Of a stretch of DNA of 56,922 nt, positions 48,689 through 56,860 are shown in pieces. This DNA is from an uncultured Ruminococcus sp. (GTDB taxonomy: Bacteria; Bacillota; Clostridia; Oscillospirales; Ruminococcaceae), in contig UQYQ01000015.1 of assembly GCA_900545345.1 (NCBI GenBank), positions 1-56,922 of the forward strand, given 5' to 3'. Both the position numbers and the translations under genes were made by a program. Numbering within the stretch: the stretch's first letter is position 1; each line of letters opens with the position of its first letter. The notes under the pieces are model-generated. The model was not told the DNA's origin. It made no database searches and saw only the letters and a list, made by a program, of their open reading frames with translations.

Positions 48689-51094
48689 ATGGATTACAAT
48701 TTTAAAGCAATTGAAAAGAAATGGCAGAATATCTGGGACAAAAACAAGACTTTTGAGGCAACTTCCGATTATTCAAAACCGAAGTTTTATGCTCTTGTTG
48801 AGTTTCCGTATCCGTCAGGACAAGGGTTACATATCGGACATCCCCGTCCGTATACAGCAATGGATATTGTTTCAAGAAAGAAAAGGCTTGAAGGATATAA
48901 TGTGTTATTCCCGATGGGCTGGGACGCATTCGGACTTCCTACTGAAAATTTTGCTATTAAGAATAAAATTCACCCTGCTGTTGTAACAGAAAAAAATATT
49001 GAGAGATTTAAAAGTCAGCTTAAAATGCTGGGTCTTTCATTCGACTGGGACAGAGAGGTAAATACAACAGACCCTGATTATTTTAAGTGGACTCAGTGGA
49101 TTTTTATCCAGATGTTCAAAAAGGGACTTGCTTATAAGAGTGAAATGGCAGTAAACTGGTGTACCTCATGCAAAGTTGTTTTAGCCAATGAAGAGGTTGT
49201 CGGCGGTGTTTGTGAACGCTGCGGCGGTGAGGTAGTTCACAAGGTTAAAAGCCAATGGATGCTGAAGATTACCGAGTATGCACAAAGACTTATTGATGAT
49301 TTGTCCGAAGTTAATTACCTTGACAAAATAAAAACTACTCAGAAAAACTGGATTGGTCGTTCAGAGGGTGCAGAGGTTGATTTTGAAACCTCCGAGGGTG
49401 ATATTCTTACTATTTATACAACCCGTCCCGATACACTTTTCGGTGCAACATATATGGTTATTTCACCTGAGCACCCTATTTTAAAGAAGTGGGAACCGAG
49501 TTTAAGCAATAACGACGCTATCCATGAGTATCAGGAAAAATCAGCAAGAAAATCTGATTTTGAAAGAACGGAAATGGTTAAGGAAAAAACCGGTGTTAAG
49601 CTTGAAGGCGTTAATGCAATAAACCCTGTAAACGGCAGAGAAATTCCAATATTCATTTCTGATTATGTTTTGATGGGATACGGAACAGGTGCAATTATGG
49701 CTGTTCCTGCACATGATACCCGTGACTATGATTTTGCTAAGGTATTCAATCTGCCTATAATAGAAGTTGTTAAGGGCGGTGATGTGACTAAAGAAGCATT
49801 TACCGATTGTGCAACGGGAATTATGACAAACTCAGGTTTCTTGGACGGACTGACTGTTGAAGAAGCTAAAGTGAAAATCAAAGATTGGCTTGAAGAGACA
49901 GGAAAGGGCAAGAAAAAGGTAAACTATAAGCTTCGTGACTGGGTGTTCTCCCGTCAGAGGTATTGGGGAGAGCCTATCCCTATAGTGCATTGTGATAAAT
50001 GCGGATATGTGCCTATACCTGAAAGTGAACTTCCGCTCACATTGCCTGATGTTGACAGCTATATGCCGACTGACAATGGTGAGTCGCCGTTGTCTGCTCT
50101 TGACAGCTTTATAAATACAACCTGTCCGAAATGCGGCGGTCCCGCTAAAAGAGAAACCGATACTATGCCTCAATGGGCAGGTTCATCATGGTACTTCCTC
50201 AGATACTGTGACCCTCATAATGAAAAAGAGCTTGCTTCAAAGGAAGCTCTTGATTACTGGATGCCTGTAGATTGGTATAACGGCGGAATGGAGCATACTA
50301 CACTTCACTTGCTTTACTCACGCTTTTGGCATAAGTTTCTTTATGATATAGATTCTGTTACAACCAAAGAGCCGTATATGAGAAGAACTTCACATGGTAT
50401 GATTTTAGGTGAAGACGGTCAAAAGATGTCAAAGTCAAGAGGCAATGTTATTAATCCCGATGATGTTGTAAACGAATACGGTGCCGATTCACTTCGCTTA
50501 TATGAAATGTTTGTAGGTGATTTTGAAAAGACCGCACCTTGGAGCACAAAGTCAATTAAAGGCTGCAAGAGATTTTTGGACAGAGTCTGGGCACTTCAGG
50601 ATATGCTCACAGACGGTGATGATTATCGTGAAGAGCTTAAATCCTCATTCCACAAGACAATAAAAAAGGTTTCCGAAGATATTGAAAGTCTTAAGTTTAA
50701 TACAGCTATCGCCGCACTTATGTCACTGATTAATGAAATTTATGCCACAAAACAGATTAATAAAGCAGAGCTTAAAACATTTATCACATTGCTTAATCCA
50801 TTTGCACCTCATATGACAGAAGAAATGTATGAGAATGTCGGCTTTGCCGGTATGCTTAATGAGCAGAAATGGCCTGAGTTCGATGAAGCTCTTTGTGTGG
50901 ATGATACAATTGAAATCGTTGCTCAGATTAACGGAAAGGTTAAAGCAAAGCTTGTAATAAGTGTTGATGAAAGTAAGGAAGATGTAATTGCAAAGGTTAA
51001 ATCCGAATCTAAGATTAAAGAAGCAATAGACGGCAGGAATATTGTTAAAGAAATCTATGTTCCCGGCAAGCTTGTAAATATTGTAGTTAAATAG
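48689..51094 (+). CDS. leuS: Leucyl-tRNA synthetase
   Basis: 801 aa from the ATG at 48689 (AAAGGA nine bases upstream; an in-frame TTG at 48680 lies next to that site). Class I synthetase: HIGH box YPSGQGLHIGHP (H48-H51), a zinc-finger pair CTSCKVVLANEEVVGGVC, an editing domain with TTRPDTLFGATYMV, and KMSKSRGNVINPDDVV. The editing domain follows the zinc insert as in bacterial LeuRS. No T-box leader is seen in the 113-bp gap upstream. Confidence 0.98.
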   Translation: MDYNFKAIEKKWQNIWDKNKTFEATSDYSKPKFYALVEFPYPSGQGLHIGHPRPYTAMDIVSRKKRLEGYNVLFPMGWDAFGLPTENFAIKNKIHPAVVTEKNIERFKSQLKMLGLSFDWDREVNTTDPDYFKWTQWIFIQMFKKGLAYKSEMAVNWCTSCKVVLANEEVVGGVCERCGGEVVHKVKSQWMLKITEYAQRLIDDLSEVNYLDKIKTTQKNWIGRSEGAEVDFETSEGDILTIYTTRPDTLFGATYMVISPEHPILKKWEPSLSNNDAIHEYQEKSARKSDFERTEMVKEKTGVKLEGVNAINPVNGREIPIFISDYVLMGYGTGAIMAVPAHDTRDYDFAKVFNLPIIEVVKGGDVTKEAFTDCATGIMTNSGFLDGLTVEEAKVKIKDWLEETGKGKKKVNYKLRDWVFSRQRYWGEPIPIVHCDKCGYVPIPESELPLTLPDVDSYMPTDNGESPLSALDSFINTTCPKCGGPAKRETDTMPQWAGSSWYFLRYCDPHNEKELASKEALDYWMPVDWYNGGMEHTTLHLLYSRFWHKFLYDIDSVTTKEPYMRRTSHGMILGEDGQKMSKSRGNVINPDDVVNEYGADSLRLYEMFVGDFEKTAPWSTKSIKGCKRFLDRVWALQDMLTDGDDYREELKSSFHKTIKKVSEDIESLKFNTAIAALMSLINEIYATKQINKAELKTFITLLNPFAPHMTEEMYENVGFAGMLNEQKWPEFDEALCVDDTIEIVAQINGKVKAKLVISVDESKEDVIAKVKSESKIKEAIDGRNIVKEIYVPGKLVNIVVK

Positions 51095-51104
51095 TAATAA
51101 CCCC

Positions 51105-51133
51105 TTGACATTTTGAGGGAGTTATAGTATAAT
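51105..51133 (+). promoter_or_regulatory. SigmaA-type promoter of rpsU
   Basis: TTGACA (51105-51110) and TATAAT (51128-51133), both consensus, spacer 17 bp. It starts 10 bp after the leuS stop. Predicted start near 51140, giving a ~155-nt leader. Confidence 0.88.
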
Positions 51134-51154
51134 TAATTTTATTAGGTTGATGAT

Positions 51155-51268
51155 TAGTGAATTTTATAGGTAAACAGAGGTATGGGCTTGTTTTAAGCTC
51201 TAAAGGGTAGAAATCCTTCATTATCACTATCTGTAAAATTCTTTGCATTGACTTTATATGCCTCTGTT
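51155..51268 (+). ncRNA. Structured leader of rpsU
   Basis: Helix A: AACAGAGGTAT (51173-51183) with ATGCCTCTGTT (51258-51268), 11 bp with one wobble. Inside it are GGGCTT/AAGCTC (51184-51200) and AAGGG/TCCTT (51203-51218). Helix B: AATTTTATAG (51160-51169) with CTGTAAAATT (51231-51240), 10 bp with one wobble, crosses helix A. TAGTGA (51155-51160) also matches TCACTA (51224-51229). The crossing helices imply a pseudoknot or two alternative folds just ahead of the ribosome site, as expected for a regulated ribosomal-protein leader. Family unknown to me. Confidence 0.6.
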
Positions 51269-51295
51269 AAAGGTGACAAAGGGAGGGAATTAACC

Positions 51296-51469
51296 ATGGC
51301 AGAAATCCGTGTTGGAAAAAACGAATCTCTGGACACTGCTCTTAAGCGCTTTAAGAGAAGCTGTGCTAAAGACGGCGTTATTGCTGAAGTTCGTAAAAGA
51401 GAACACTATGAAAAGCCTTCTGTAAAAAGAAAAAAGAAATCAGAAGCTGCTCGTAAGAGAAAGTATTAA
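51296..51469 (+). CDS. rpsU: 30S ribosomal protein S21
   Basis: 57 aa from the ATG at 51296, preceded by GGGAGGG. The sequence AEIRVGKNESLDTALKRFKR and the very basic tail (KRKKKSEAARKRKY) are diagnostic. A longer in-frame reading to 51248 would add residues without similarity. It has its own promoter, a structured leader and a terminator. Confidence 0.98.
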   Translation: MAEIRVGKNESLDTALKRFKRSCAKDGVIAEVRKREHYEKPSVKRKKKSEAARKRKY

Positions 51470-51516
51470 TTCAATGTTTATTAAAATGGTTTCAGCGAAT
51501 TAAATTAACTTACAAT

Positions 51517-51556
51517 TATTAAAACTCCATGAGATTTTTCTCATGGAGTTTTTTAT
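51517..51556. terminator. Bidirectional terminator between rpsU and cwlD
   Basis: AAAACTCCATGAG (51521-51533) and CTCATGGAGTTTT (51540-51552), a perfect 13-bp stem, flanked by A- and T-rich runs on both sides. Confidence 0.92.
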
Positions 51557-51566
51557 GTATATAGAT

Positions 51567-52325
51567 TTATACTTTGTAATTTTGTTTAATAAATTCATTC
51601 AATCCGCAGAAAATCGTAAGTGCTACTTGTTTTTGATACCTTTCTGTTAAAAGCAAATCTGCCTCTTTTTTATTAGACAGAAAACCGCATTCAACCATCA
51701 CCGAAGGACATTTCGAGTAGTAAAGCAGATACAAATCTTTTCCTGCATTTTTTATTTCTCTGTTATTGTCTTTTTGAAGTTTGTTCCTGAAAGTGTTTTG
51801 AAGGGTTTTTGCGAGTGTTTCGCTAAGCGGATTGGTTTGAGTATAAAACATTTGAGCACCGCTGAATTTCGGGTCTGTAAATTGATTTTGATGTATTGAA
51901 ACGGCAATGGCATTTTCATACTTATTAAACATGTTCAAACGGTTATTCATATCGGATTTTTTTTGTTTTGAAAGACCGACTACTCCCGGATCATGTATAG
52001 AGGTGTCTGTTGAACGGGTCAGCTCAACTGAGTAACCGAATGTTTCCAGCATAGCTTTAAGTGAAAGTTCAATGCTAAGATTAATGTCTTTTTCTAAAGA
52101 TCCGTTGTATGCAACGCATCCGCCGTCCATACCTCCGTGACCTGCGTCAAGAATTATAATAGGTTTAGTATCAGCTGAAGTGGAAGATGTAGTTATGATT
52201 TCATTTTCGTGTGTTTTCAAGTTTCCGGGAATCTCAACATTTATACTGTGCAGAAGTCCGTAAATTGCTAAATATGAAAAAACTACTCCCAGTACGGCAT
52301 ATATTCTTTTTGAGCTTTTAACCAA
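51567..52325 (-). CDS. cwlD: CwlD-like N-acetylmuramoyl-L-alanine amidase (Amidase_3)
   Basis: 252 aa. An N-terminal hydrophobic helix (~8-28) exports or anchors it. The amidase core has zinc ligands in IIILDAGHGGMDGG (His), LEKDINLSIEL (Glu) and AVSIHQNQF (His), and the catalytic Glu in VMVECGFLSN. Length and N-terminal anchor match CwlD, which with PdaA makes muramic-delta-lactam in the spore cortex. The start is TTG at 52325. Its AAGGAG (52340-52335) lies inside one arm of a perfect 13-bp hairpin, so translation is probably controlled. The upstream membrane-protein gene points the same way. Confidence 0.85.
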   Translation of the reverse strand: MVKSSKRIYAVLGVVFSYLAIYGLLHSINVEIPGNLKTHENEIITTSSTSADTKPIIILDAGHGGMDGGCVAYNGSLEKDINLSIELSLKAMLETFGYSVELTRSTDTSIHDPGVVGLSKQKKSDMNNRLNMFNKYENAIAVSIHQNQFTDPKFSGAQMFYTQTNPLSETLAKTLQNTFRNKLQKDNNREIKNAGKDLYLLYYSKCPSVMVECGFLSNKKEADLLLTERYQKQVALTIFCGLNEFIKQNYKV

Positions 52326-52333
52326 AATAAATC

Positions 52334-52378
52334 GCTCCTTTTCATAGAATGAAATTAATACATTTTATGAAAAGGAGC
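52334..52378 (-). promoter_or_regulatory. Hairpin sequestering the cwlD ribosome binding site
   Basis: GCTCCTTTTCATA (52334-52346) and TATGAAAAGGAGC (52366-52378) are perfect 13-bp complements with a 19-base loop. In the minus-strand transcript the 3' arm contains the AAGGAG used by the TTG start of cwlD, so the stem masks it. There is no T-run after it, so it is a poor terminator. Confidence 0.65.
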
Positions 52379-52404
52379 AGTCGATTATGATTAAAGATTA
52401 AATA

Positions 52405-52992
52405 TTATAATTTTTTTCTGTTTTTATAAAACAGTTTTCCTTTAACATCAATATTGTTATATCCTATGCTGTAGCCTATTTGACAGGCAATCGGCATGAT
52501 AAGCGGTAAAATGACAAGCACTATAAATGAATACATCGGAATTGAAGATAAGACCAGTACACTGTGTTCACCGATTGTTTGATATTCAGCTTTGGTTAAA
52601 AACATATCAAAAACAGGATAAAAATAGACATTGAACATTGCATACAGCCAAAGCGGAGCCTTTACAATTTGTATCTTTGCTAAAAATAAAGCAATAACCC
52701 CTATATAACTTGGGATTGCACCGACAAAGCCTATTTTAATTCCTAGATTTTTGCAGTCATCAGCACCGTGAAATTTAACCTGGTTTTTCATAGTTTCACT
52801 TACTTTCAGTCCGTAATCCCCGAATATCATTGCAAGAATCAGAATAAAGCAAAATCCGAATATTAAATCGTTTGAAATTCTTGATTTATCATGAAATACT
52901 ACCCAGAAAATCATTAATACCAAACAAAAAAAAGTTGCAAGTAAAAATCTCAGCAGTCCTTTTATGACTATCTTATTTTGTTCTTTTTTCAT
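52405..52992 (-). CDS. Multi-pass membrane protein, unknown function
   Basis: 195 aa with about five hydrophobic segments (~11-32, 42-60, 85-105, 112-130, 147-170) and a basic C-terminus (LFYKNRKKL). AAGGACGG lies upstream of the ATG. I do not recognise a family. It lies 79 bp upstream of cwlD in the same direction and may be co-transcribed, and is divergent from the 66-aa gene across a very AT-rich 186-bp gap. Confidence 0.7.
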   Translation of the reverse strand: MKKEQNKIVIKGLLRFLLATFFCLVLMIFWVVFHDKSRISNDLIFGFCFILILAMIFGDYGLKVSETMKNQVKFHGADDCKNLGIKIGFVGAIPSYIGVIALFLAKIQIVKAPLWLYAMFNVYFYPVFDMFLTKAEYQTIGEHSVLVLSSIPMYSFIVLVILPLIMPIACQIGYSIGYNNIDVKGKLFYKNRKKL

Positions 52993-53178
52993 TTGTATAA
53001 CCGTCCTTAAAATACATTAAGATTATAATATTTAAAAATATTTTTTATATTTTCAATATTTTTTATTATTAAGAATATTATACATGTTTTTTCATTTAAA
53101 AACAATATAATTTCAAAAAAATTTATAACATATCAATTCTTTAAATGCAGATAATATTATCAGAAAGGATTTGATATC

Positions 53179-53379
53179 ATGTTTGAAAAATTCAAAAAGG
53201 ACACTATGCTGATAAAATCAACTGACGGAACAAAAATCTATCGTCCCAAAAACATTAAGCCTGCTTTTGAAACCTATGTTGTCACTGATAATTACACAGA
53301 TGAAAGAGGAAATGTTTATAATAAGAGTGAAGAGAATATTCTTCTTTCAAAAAATTTTGTTGACCAAAATCACAAATAG
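53179..53379 (+). CDS. Small soluble protein, 66 aa, unknown function
   Basis: The product has no signal or membrane helix and is highly charged (MFEKFKKDTMLIKSTDGTKI at the start, a DNYTDERGNVYNKSEE middle). AGAAAGGAT precedes the ATG. No relation to neighbours is apparent. The ribosome site and upstream AT-rich promoter-like region support a real gene. Confidence 0.6.
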   Translation: MFEKFKKDTMLIKSTDGTKIYRPKNIKPAFETYVVTDNYTDERGNVYNKSEENILLSKNFVDQNHK

Positions 53380-53448
53380 TGATTAGAAGTGTATAAAAAC
53401 AGTGCCAATGTATTCAAAAGAAATAACTTTACACAACCGCTTGCAGGC

Positions 53449-53477
53449 TTCACATTAACTGAGTTTTATGATATAAT
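53449..53477 (+). promoter_or_regulatory. Candidate promoter of the FabG-like gene
   Basis: TTCACA (53449-53454) and TATAAT (53472-53477), spacer 17 bp, about 35 bp ahead of the GTG start. Confidence 0.6.
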
Positions 53478-53511
53478 TAAAATCAGACAAATTATTTAAG
53501 GAGTGAAGTCT

Positions 53512-54246
53512 GTGAGTAAGGTTGCATTAATAACCGGTGCATCGAGAGGTATCGGACATGAGATAGCTTTAGAGCTTGCTAAGTCCGGTATAAGTATTGC
53601 TGCAAACTATTATTCATCTGATGATAAAGCTGAACAGCTTTTATTTAAAATAAAACAAATAAATCAAAATGCACAGATTTATAAAGCAGATGTTTCCAGT
53701 GAAACGGAAGTGCATGATATGATACATAAAATTACAGAAGAACTAGGTGAAATTGACATACTTGTCAATAATGCGGGGATTTCGCAGATAGGACTTTTTA
53801 CTGATATGACATCTTCTGAAAGAGATAGAATGATTTCAGTGAATTTGATTGGTGCAATGAATGTTACAAAAGCTGTTTTGCCGAGTATGATACATTATAA
53901 AAGGGGAAGCATTATAAATATTTCTTCTATGTGGGGAGAAGTAGGAGCATCATGTGAGGTAGTTTATTCTGCATCTAAAGCAGGTCTTATTGGTTTTACA
54001 AAAGCTTTGGCAAAAGAGTTAGGTCCAAGCGGGATAAGTGTCAATTGCATTTCTCCGGGAGTTATTGATACTGAAATGAATTCTGAACTGTCGGATGACG
54101 ATATGAATGAACTGATAAGTGATATTCCTCTGAAAAGAATAGGAACACCTGAAGATGTAGCAAAGGCTGTTAAATTCTTTTTTTCGGAAAAAGCATCTTA
54201 TATTACCGGTCAGGTACTGGGAGTAAGCGGAGGAATGATAATATAA
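53512..54246 (+). CDS. FabG-like short-chain dehydrogenase/reductase
   Basis: 244 aa from GTG at 53512, eight bases after AAGGAG; the in-frame GTG at 53503 overlaps that site. NAD(P) loop TGASRGIG (8-15), VNNAG, catalytic Ser in INISSMWG, and Tyr-x-x-x-Lys in VVYSASKAGLIGF, followed by ALAKELGPSGISVNCISPG. This is the 3-oxoacyl-ACP reductase type; it stands alone, away from other fatty-acid genes, so another substrate is possible. Confidence 0.88.
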   Translation: MSKVALITGASRGIGHEIALELAKSGISIAANYYSSDDKAEQLLFKIKQINQNAQIYKADVSSETEVHDMIHKITEELGEIDILVNNAGISQIGLFTDMTSSERDRMISVNLIGAMNVTKAVLPSMIHYKRGSIINISSMWGEVGASCEVVYSASKAGLIGFTKALAKELGPSGISVNCISPGVIDTEMNSELSDDDMNELISDIPLKRIGTPEDVAKAVKFFFSEKASYITGQVLGVSGGMII

Positions 54247-54256
54247 TGACTTATGT

Positions 54257-54288
54257 AAAAAACCTCTGATAAGCATCAGAGGTTTTTT
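54257..54288. terminator. Bidirectional terminator between FabG-like gene and catalase remnant
   Basis: AAAAAACCTCTGAT-aagc-ATCAGAGGTTTTTT, perfect 14-bp stem with A and T tails. Confidence 0.95.
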
Positions 54289-54290
54289 GT

Positions 54291-54707
54291 TTATTTATCG
54301 AAGCTAGGGTTGAATGCATAGAAGTTTTTGGAGTCAAGTCCGTCCTGAACCATTCTAAGTCCTTCGCCGAATCTTTGAAAGTGGACAATTTCCCGTTCTC
54401 TTAAAAATTTAATCGGATCACGAACATCAGGGTCATCAGCAAGCCTTAAAATATTGTCATAAGTCAGTCTGGCTTTTTGTTCTGCTGCCAGATCTTCTGT
54501 GAGGTCGGTTATAGGATCACCAGTTGACTGGAAGGTTGAAGCAGAGAAAGGCATTCCTGAAGCTGCCTGAGGATAAATACCGGTAGTGTGATCTACAAAA
54601 TATGCATCAAAGCCACCTTCTTTAATCTCTTTAATAGAGAGATTTCTTGTCAGCTGATAAACTATAGCACTGACTATTTCAAGGTGACCGAGTTCTTCGG
54701 TACCAAT
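54291..54707 (-). pseudogene. cotJC: 3' part of a CotJC-type manganese catalase gene, interrupted by an element
   Basis: The frame encodes the C-terminal 138 residues of a spore-coat-type manganese catalase, opening IGTEELGHLEIVSAIVYQLT with the metal-binding Glu-x-x-His, then FDAYFVDHTTGIYPQAASG, DPITDLTEDLAAEQKARLTY and FLREREIVHFQRFGEGL. Just before IGTEEL the frame runs into CAT-TAA-TGA within the serine-recombinase element. The missing ~60 N-terminal residues and the promoter are not in the window. The internal ATG at 54554 is not a real start. Either this is a dead fragment or the gene is rejoined when the element excises. Confidence 0.85.
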
Positions 54708-54713
54708 ATGTTA
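54699..54713 (-). other. Junction between cotJC and the recombinase element (candidate attachment site)
   Basis: Catalase similarity stops at about ATTGGTACC (minus strand, 54707-54699). Immediately beyond are an in-frame TAA (54713-54711) and the recombinase terminator. Large serine recombinases act next to their attachment sites, so the core is probably within or beside GGTACC. The partner site must lie beyond 56922. Confidence 0.6.
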
Positions 54714-54722
54714 TCAGCAGAA

Positions 54723-54748
54723 AAAACCGCTCATATTAGAGCGGTTTT
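54723..54748 (-). terminator. Terminator of the serine recombinase gene
   Basis: On the minus strand AAAACCGCTC-taatat-GAGCGGTTTT followed by TTCTG; the stem includes the last codons of the recombinase. Confidence 0.85.
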
Positions 54749-56337
54749 ATATTTTCGGAATATACAGGAATTTTAGGATATATTGTTATTTCAAAGTTAT
54801 CCGGAGATGTTCGTCTTGTAATTGTATCTTTGACGTAGATAACCTTTTCGAGAATTTCTTTGAGCATATCATTTTTAGCTTTTATTGAAAGGCAGTCATA
54901 TACATCAAGAAGTTTTTCAACTTGTGGAACATTGTTAATTTTATTTTGATTTTGAACAAGTTCACCGTTTAGATTTGCTTCAAGAGCAGTTATATCATTT
55001 TTTAATTGATCAATTCTTGATGTGAGTGAACGAGAACGATTAAGAAAGGTATCAGTATCATATATACCCTGTTCTAATAAATCATGAGTTTTACTAAGTT
55101 GTCTGATAAGAGTGTCAAACTCAGTTTTAAGCTTATTCAGGGCTTTTCGTTTAATATCCGTTTGTGAAACCTTTTTTGATTCTTCAGCTTTGTTATTCCA
55201 TTTAAGTCTATATTCTCCAAGCCAATCTTTTAAAGCTGTCAAAATGCGTTTTTCAACTAAATCTAAATTTGAGCTGACATTATCACAAGTAGGTTCAGCA
55301 CAAATAAGCATATCTGAATATCCGTTGTTATAAGGCCGGCGTACCATGTGCCGTCCGCATTTTCCACAGATAACAATTCCGGCAAGTGGATTTTTTATTG
55401 TACTTCTGTCTCCTATGGGGCGTGGAGGATTTTTGCTCATATATTCCTGAGCAATGTTATATGTTTCTTCTGAGATTATAGGTGAGTGTAGTCCTTGAAC
55501 GACAATACACTCACTGTTTTTAGCACGTGGTCTGGAAACAACGACTTGGCCGTCAATTACTTTTTTAACACATTTTCTTGAGTTCCATCGTATTTTTCCT
55601 ATGTAAACAGGGTTTTTAAGAATATCACGAATTGTAGATGCAATCCAAACACCGCCCGATTTTGCAGGGATTTTCATATCATTCAAACGTCGTGCAATAA
55701 GAGATGTTCCTATCCGTTTATACGTTCCGTCAGGCTGTTTTTCTCCAGTGATATACCATTCATAAATAAGACATATGATTTCAGCTTCATCTTTAATAAT
55801 TGAAAGAGTGTATCCTGTATCATTTTTAATGCGAACGCGTTCATAACCATATGGAGTTTTGTTACCGACAAATTTTCCTTCCATAACAGAAGCTACACGA
55901 CCATGTTGCAAACGGCGATTGATAGTCTTATACTCTCTTCGGCTCATAAATAATCCGAATTCGAAATACTCCTCATCGAATTCATTGTTTGGATCGTAAG
56001 TCTTTACAGGAGTTATTATTTTAGTATCGCTAAATTTGAATGTTTGTGCAACTATGCCTTGGTCTATTGTGTCACCGCGAGCCAGACGCTCAACTTCCAT
56101 TACAAGAACCCCCGACCAAAACCCTTGTTCAACTTCTTGGAGCAGACTTTGCATAATAGGCCGTGCAGCGATAGTTTCTCCTGAAACAATTTCTCTGTAT
56201 ATTTCCGTAACATTTAGATTTAACTTTTTTGCAAGTTCTAGCAGTGTTTTTTCGTGCCGTATAAGAGTTTCACCCTCACCGCGTTCTTCAGCTTCTGCGT
56301 CTGCTCGTGATTTTCTCAGATATAAGCAATATTGCAA
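54736..56337 (-). CDS. Large serine recombinase (site-specific integrase)
   Basis: 533 aa from TTG at 56337, six bases after AAAAGGTG; an in-frame GTG at 56346 overlaps that site. The resolvase domain has the catalytic Ser10 in YLRKSRADAE, then VLVMEVERLARGD with conserved Arg residues. A recombinase domain follows (KTPYGYERV, NDMKIPAKSGGVWIASTIRDIL), then a zinc ribbon (ICGKCGRHMV...LICAEPTC) and a coiled coil (~395-465). This is the phage/skin-type large serine integrase, like SpoIVCA. It sits right at the edge of the interrupted cotJC, as such enzymes do, and likely inserted the element there. Confidence 0.95.
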   Translation of the reverse strand: MQYCLYLRKSRADAEAEERGEGETLIRHEKTLLELAKKLNLNVTEIYREIVSGETIAARPIMQSLLQEVEQGFWSGVLVMEVERLARGDTIDQGIVAQTFKFSDTKIITPVKTYDPNNEFDEEYFEFGLFMSRREYKTINRRLQHGRVASVMEGKFVGNKTPYGYERVRIKNDTGYTLSIIKDEAEIICLIYEWYITGEKQPDGTYKRIGTSLIARRLNDMKIPAKSGGVWIASTIRDILKNPVYIGKIRWNSRKCVKKVIDGQVVVSRPRAKNSECIVVQGLHSPIISEETYNIAQEYMSKNPPRPIGDRSTIKNPLAGIVICGKCGRHMVRRPYNNGYSDMLICAEPTCDNVSSNLDLVEKRILTALKDWLGEYRLKWNNKAEESKKVSQTDIKRKALNKLKTEFDTLIRQLSKTHDLLEQGIYDTDTFLNRSRSLTSRIDQLKNDITALEANLNGELVQNQNKINNVPQVEKLLDVYDCLSIKAKNDMLKEILEKVIYVKDTITRRTSPDNFEITIYPKIPVYSENIKPL

Positions 56338-56570
56338 AATTATCACCTTTTTATATTAGTATAAATTTTATTGACAATTGCATTATTACAGTTTAAATAA
56401 CATGTTTATTTAGATTTAATAGTTTAATGATAAATATTATAATCTATGAAGAATATTTTGATTTAATGCTACTAAATTAAAATATCATTATGTATGTAAT
56501 ACTTGTAATTATAAAATTTGTTGTATAGGACAATTAATATTCAGAATATATTGATGTGGGAGGTGTAATG

Positions 56571-56756
56571 ATGGTTAATGTTAAAGCAGATTATATTGCA
56601 AAAGATTTTTTGATTGGAAATACAAAAGTTAAAATAGCAACAAATTATTGTGTATATAAGACATATGAGGATGTGCAAAAGATATTCGATAGAGTTATGA
56701 AAAAAGTTAAACCCGGCTTAGTTGATCATTTAATAAAACAACAAGATAATAGATAG
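56571..56756 (+). CDS. Small basic protein, 61 aa, divergent from the recombinase
   Basis: From the ATG at 56571, seven bases after GGGAGG (ATG 56568 is closer). The product is MVNVKADYIAKDFLIGNTKV onward, with a helical, basic C-terminal half (QKIFDRVMKKVKPG). No family is recognised. It is the first gene inside the element beyond the recombinase. Recombination directionality factors of serine integrases are often small basic proteins encoded near the integrase, so that role is possible but unproven. Confidence 0.7.
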   Translation: MVNVKADYIAKDFLIGNTKVKIATNYCVYKTYEDVQKIFDRVMKKVKPGLVDHLIKQQDNR

Positions 56757-56830
56757 AAAATAAATCGATAGGAACTCAAATCTAACAGTTTCAGGTATCT
56801 TCTTGATATAAACAGAATAATGCAGTCAAC

Positions 56831-56860
56831 TTGACAAAAAACCGGAAAACATGCTAAAAT
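56831..56860 (+). promoter_or_regulatory. Promoter for a gene beyond the window
   Basis: TTGACA (56831-56836) and TAAAAT (56855-56860), spacer 18 bp. Downstream TTATGCG (56874-56880) and CGCATAA near the window end form a 7-bp inverted repeat. It probably drives the next gene of the element. Confidence 0.55.

Noticed and set aside
54291..54554. A complete 87-aa gene starting at the ATG at 54554
   Set aside because: The frame and catalase similarity continue upstream to 54707; the ATG is an internal codon of the interrupted cotJC.
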